7,423 nucleotides of DNA from Acetobacteraceae bacterium (GTDB lineage Bacteria > Pseudomonadota > Alphaproteobacteria > Acetobacterales > Acetobacteraceae). The stretch spans positions 1 through 7,423 of the forward strand of contig JANXRT010000394.1 of the NCBI GenBank assembly GCA_025356735.1, written 5' to 3'. This document shows positions 5,122 through 7,423 of the stretch, piece after piece. The notes below the pieces were generated by a model. The model did not search any database. It was given only the letters and a program-made list of their open reading frames with translations, and was not told where the DNA came from. The first letter of the stretch is position 1; every line of letters starts with the position of its first letter. Position numbers and translations under genes: made by a program.

Positions 5122-6172
5122 GGGGTGTCCAGAGGGCGACGGCCCTTTGGTGGGGTTTGGGGCGAAGCCCCATGCTTGCTTGCCTACGGCACAGAAAGTC
5201 GTCGAACATCGCCGTGAATCGCTCGGCACCGACGGGGTTCAGGTGGCTGAAGCCGTCGCCGAACCAGGCGTTGGGCCAGGACGGGAACAACGGGCCGGCG
5301 ATCTCCAGGTTGGGATGGCGGGCGGCGACGGCTTGCAGGTAGGCCGTGAAGCCGCGTTCGAGTCCGGGCGTGATCGCGGCGCGGGTTGCCTCGTTCACCG
5401 GCATTGCCACGAACGCAGCGGGAATTTTTCGAAGTTGCAGCAGGGTCAGCAGGCGATCGAAATACTCGGCCTGGATCGGCAGCGGCTTGAAGCCGGTCAG
5501 GCTCCCTTCCCTCGCCACCTCGGCCGAGCCGGCAGCGGTGCCGAAATAGTATTGGCCACGCGCCCGGATGCCTTCGTCGAAGGCGGCGTTGTTGCGCCAC
5601 CAGCGCAGGCCGATTCCCGCTTTCAGCATGGCGTTGAAGTAGAACGGCGGGAACCGGAGGTCGTGCAGCGAGGCCCGGAGTTGCGGCGGCAGATGGTCGT
5701 CGTGGTACGGCGTCGGCAGCCGCCGGTCGCCCAACCGGGCGGCGGTCGCCAGCACCTCACGCAGCGCGGCGCCGCCGATCAGGCCGTAGCGGACGCTGCG
5801 CTCCCAGAACAAATCCGGCAGGGCGAAATGCGCGGCGTCGATCGAGATCACGACCAGCTTGGGCGGCACCGGGCAGTCTAGCGCGCGCGAGGCGGTGACG
5901 TAGGCCTCGATCGCCTGGCCGCCGCCGACGGCCAGGTTGAGGGCGGTGATGCCGAGCCTGGCGGGCAGGATGTCGACCGCGGCCCGGCTGTCGCCGACGA
6001 TCAGCACGTCGCCGATGTCGCAGGCGGCGAGCAGCTGCCGCTTGGCCAGCCAGTAGGGGTATTCCGGGTCCATGTAGGCGAGCGGAACCGCCGCGATCCA
6101 GATCCACGCGGCGGCAAACAGGAGGATCACCGAGCCGGCCGTGGCGGCCAGGAATTTCTGGAACGACGTCAA
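5114..6172 (-). CDS. Membrane-anchored SGNH-type O-acyltransferase partner protein
   Basis: Probably works with the adjacent MBOAT protein to place acyl (often acetyl) groups on an extracellular polymer, as AlgJ/AlgX, PatB or DltD do in their systems. Of 352 residues, about 8-32 form one membrane helix with no clear cleavage site, so the rest is likely anchored facing the periplasm. The nucleophile motif is G60-D61-S62-R63 (IVGDSRAAVD), the next block is NLAVGGG (79-85), and the C-terminal pair is D306 and H310 in DGFSHLN. The Asp-His spacing is DxxxH rather than the common DxxH. The start is TTG at 6172, overlapping the MBOAT stop as TTGA. The next Met (34) would delete the membrane helix, so TTG is preferred. 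The last 19 residues (from M334) are translated from the tandem hairpins and are probably not part of the fold. The stop overlaps the converging gene by 8 bp. Confidence 0.85.
   Translation of the reverse strand: MTSFQKFLAATAGSVILLFAAAWIWIAAVPLAYMDPEYPYWLAKRQLLAACDIGDVLIVGDSRAAVDILPARLGITALNLAVGGGQAIEAYVTASRALDCPVPPKLVVISIDAAHFALPDLFWERSVRYGLIGGAALREVLATAARLGDRRLPTPYHDDHLPPQLRASLHDLRFPPFYFNAMLKAGIGLRWWRNNAAFDEGIRARGQYYFGTAAGSAEVAREGSLTGFKPLPIQAEYFDRLLTLLQLRKIPAAFVAMPVNEATRAAITPGLERGFTAYLQAVAARHPNLEIAGPLFPSWPNAWFGDGFSHLNPVGAERFTAMFDDFLCRRQASMGLRPKPHQRAVALWTPPT
5129..5172. terminator. Tandem hairpins between converging operons
   Basis: Two hairpins stand side by side. Hairpin 1 (5129-5150) pairs CCAGAGGGC with GCCCTTTGG across a GACG loop, a 9-bp stem with one G:T wobble. 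Hairpin 2 (5158-5172) pairs TGGGGC with GCCCCA across GAA, a perfect 6-bp stem. They lie where the forward egt block and the reverse MBOAT/SGNH operon meet, so a two-way terminator is the natural reading. There is no long T-run on either side (only TGCTTGCTTGCC after hairpin 2), so function is less certain than structure. The form recalls dispersed hairpin repeats I associate with some Rhodospirillales genomes. The whole element lies inside the 3' end of the reverse-strand SGNH gene. Confidence 0.6.
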
Positions 6173-7423
6173 AACTGGAAATACAGGAATTCGCCGGTGC
6201 CGCCGATCGACAGCAAGGCTATGGCCAGCGCGGCGCCGAGGCCCAGCGCCCAGGACAGGCGCGGGGCCGGTCGGCCCGATGGCCGCATCATCCGCGCGAC
6301 GATCGACTGCGAGTTCGGTAGCAGCCAGACGATCGTGTAGAGGCCGGCGAGCCAGGCGACGGTCAGCCCGGTCCTGGCCAGTACCACCGGATCGGCCGGC
6401 AGGTCGAGGCTGGAGCCGTGCAGGCCGGCCATGCCGGCCAGCAGGTCGGCCGCGTTGCCGAGAGATGCCGCGCGGAAGAACACCGCACCGACGAGCACGG
6501 ACAGATAGGTCAGCGCGAGGCAGGCGGCCGGTGGCAGCCCAACCCTGGGCCGCGCGATGCGCCAGGCGTGGTTGACCGTCAGGTAGACCGCGTGCAGCAG
6601 GCCGAAGGCGAGGAACTGCGCTCCGGCGCCGTGCCAGGTGCCGGCCAGGGCCATGGTCGCGAACAGCGGCAGAGCGATCATCGCGGCGAAGCCGCCAGGG
6701 CGGGCCTGGGCGGCACGATCGGTTTTTTTTCCTTGTGCCGCCCGGCGGCGCAGCACCGCCAGCGCGATCGGGTTGTAGAGGTAGGTGTTGAGGTAGCGGG
6801 TCAGCGACATGTGCCAGCGCTGCCAGTAGTCGATCACCGACCGCGCCTTGTAGGGCGAGTTGAAGTTGGTCGGGAATTTCAGGTTGAACATCAAAGCGAG
6901 CCCGATCGCCATGTCGGAATAGCCGGAGAAATCAAAATACAGCTGCAACGAGTAGGAGCAGGCGACCTGCCAGGCGGCGACTGTTTCGAGGTTGGCGGCG
7001 GCGGCGAAGCCCGGTGCCACGACGGCGCCGATCGGGTCGGCAAGCAAGCACTTCTTCAGCAGCCCGATCGCCAGGAACGCGAGGCCGGTGGCGAGGTTGG
7101 CGCCGTTCGGCCGGTAGGTGGCGGGGTCGGCGAATTGCGGCGTCATCTCGCGATGGCTGAGGATGGGCCCGGCGATCAGATGCGGAAAGATCGTGACGAA
7201 CAGGCTGTAGCCCAGTAACCCGACCGGCCGCGCGGAGCCGGCCCGGCAATCGAGCAGATAGCCGATCTGGGTGAAGGTGAAGAAGCTGATACCCAGCGGT
7301 AGCACCGGATCGGCCACCACAATGCCAGCGAAGCCCAGGATGGCGGCGAGGTATTTGTAATAAACCAATGCCATCAGATTGAGGGCGATCGCGCTACCCA
7401 GCAGCCAACCCTGCAATTGTGGC
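6169..7423 (-). CDS. MBOAT family O-acyltransferase, N-terminus missing
   Basis: A polytopic inner-membrane acyltransferase of the AlgI/DltB type, which moves an acyl group across the membrane for O-acylation of a surface or exported polymer. The frame runs off the right edge; compared with AlgI-like proteins of about 460-500 residues, roughly the first 80-100 are missing. Numbering from the TTG at 7416 (internal, not a true start), visible landmarks are SFFTFTQIGYLLD (44-56), FPHLIAGPI (77-85), LQLYFDFSGYSDMAIG (157-172), NFNSPYKARSVIDYWQRWHMSLTRYL (184-209) and the catalytic-type His at H262 in GTWHGAG, with H275 in the next helix. Codons for G229-K-K-T contain a run of eight A (T on the plus strand, 6723-6730). 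The stop TGA overlaps the TTG start of the SGNH gene, so the pair is translationally coupled. The acyl acceptor cannot be told; no polymer synthesis gene is in view. Confidence 0.9.
   Translation of the reverse strand, partial: PQLQGWLLGSAIALNLMALVYYKYLAAILGFAGIVVADPVLPLGISFFTFTQIGYLLDCRAGSARPVGLLGYSLFVTIFPHLIAGPILSHREMTPQFADPATYRPNGANLATGLAFLAIGLLKKCLLADPIGAVVAPGFAAAANLETVAAWQVACSYSLQLYFDFSGYSDMAIGLALMFNLKFPTNFNSPYKARSVIDYWQRWHMSLTRYLNTYLYNPIALAVLRRRAAQGKKTDRAAQARPGGFAAMIALPLFATMALAGTWHGAGAQFLAFGLLHAVYLTVNHAWRIARPRVGLPPAACLALTYLSVLVGAVFFRAASLGNAADLLAGMAGLHGSSLDLPADPVVLARTGLTVAWLAGLYTIVWLLPNSQSIVARMMRPSGRPAPRLSWALGLGAALAIALLSIGGTGEFLYFQF
6723..6730 (-). repeat. A8 homopolymer tract inside the MBOAT coding sequence
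   Basis: Eight consecutive T on the plus strand (GGA AAA AAA ACC in the coding sense) encode part of a charged loop, G-K-K-T-D-R. The reading frame is intact across it. The run also contains an A AAA AAA heptamer in the phase of known -1 slippery sites. It stands out in GC-rich DNA; any slippage would fall upstream of the catalytic-type His. Confidence 0.7.

Noticed and set aside
5147..5881. Plus-strand open frame of 244 codons opposite the SGNH gene
   Set aside because: The minus strand carries the membrane helix and GDSR motif; this frame has neither a domain nor natural composition.
6418..7218. Plus-strand open frame of 266 codons opposite the MBOAT gene
   Set aside because: The minus strand encodes clear MBOAT motifs; this one is Gln/Arg/Gly-rich shadow.

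Overview
This is a 7.4 kb window of gene-dense, high-GC DNA (roughly two-thirds G+C by eye), most likely from an alphaproteobacterium, perhaps in or near Rhodospirillales/Acetobacterales. Three signs point there. One is a match to the alphaproteobacterial general-stress sigma factor (EcfG) promoter, GGAAC-N16-CGTT. Another is a stand-alone receiver protein of the FATGUY type. The third is a tandem-hairpin element of a kind I associate with intergenic repeats in that group. Taxonomy is inference; there is no rRNA or other marker gene here.

Layout, left to right. (1) The 3' part of a 12-helix MFS drug:H+ antiporter, cut by the left edge (+, to 1159). (2) A 123-residue single-domain response regulator (+, 1239-1610). 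(3) A short intergenic stretch with the EcfG-like promoter, driving a 57-residue two-helix membrane protein (+, 1723-1896). (4) A tightly packed three-gene block (+, 1953-5121): egtB (sulfoxide synthase), egtD (histidine trimethylase) and an uncharacterised 319-residue protein with ATP-grasp-like motifs. (5) A tandem hairpin (5129-5172) where the forward block and a converging reverse operon meet; the two terminal genes overlap tail to tail by 8 bp. (6) On the reverse strand, an MBOAT acyltransferase (cut by the right edge) followed by a membrane-anchored SGNH-type protein. Their stop and start overlap as TTGA.

How the parts fit. EgtD makes hercynine (trimethylhistidine) from histidine and SAM. 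EgtB then attaches sulfur from a thiol using iron and O2, the central steps to ergothioneine, a redox-protective thione. EgtB carries a Tyr-Tyr pair resembling the EgtB class that accepts cysteine directly, which fits the absence of EgtA and EgtC here. The C-S lyase (EgtE) is not in the window. The third gene is coupled to egtD and is the most interesting unknown: it resembles an ATP-dependent ligase and has no obvious place in the known pathway. The receiver protein and stress-type promoter just upstream suggest a stress-response neighbourhood, and read-through from that promoter could reach the egt genes. The MBOAT/SGNH pair looks like a module that O-acylates a cell-surface polymer; its substrate cannot be told from this window.

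No stretch over 300 bases lacks a gene. I saw no tRNA, rRNA, CRISPR array, insertion sequence or phage gene.
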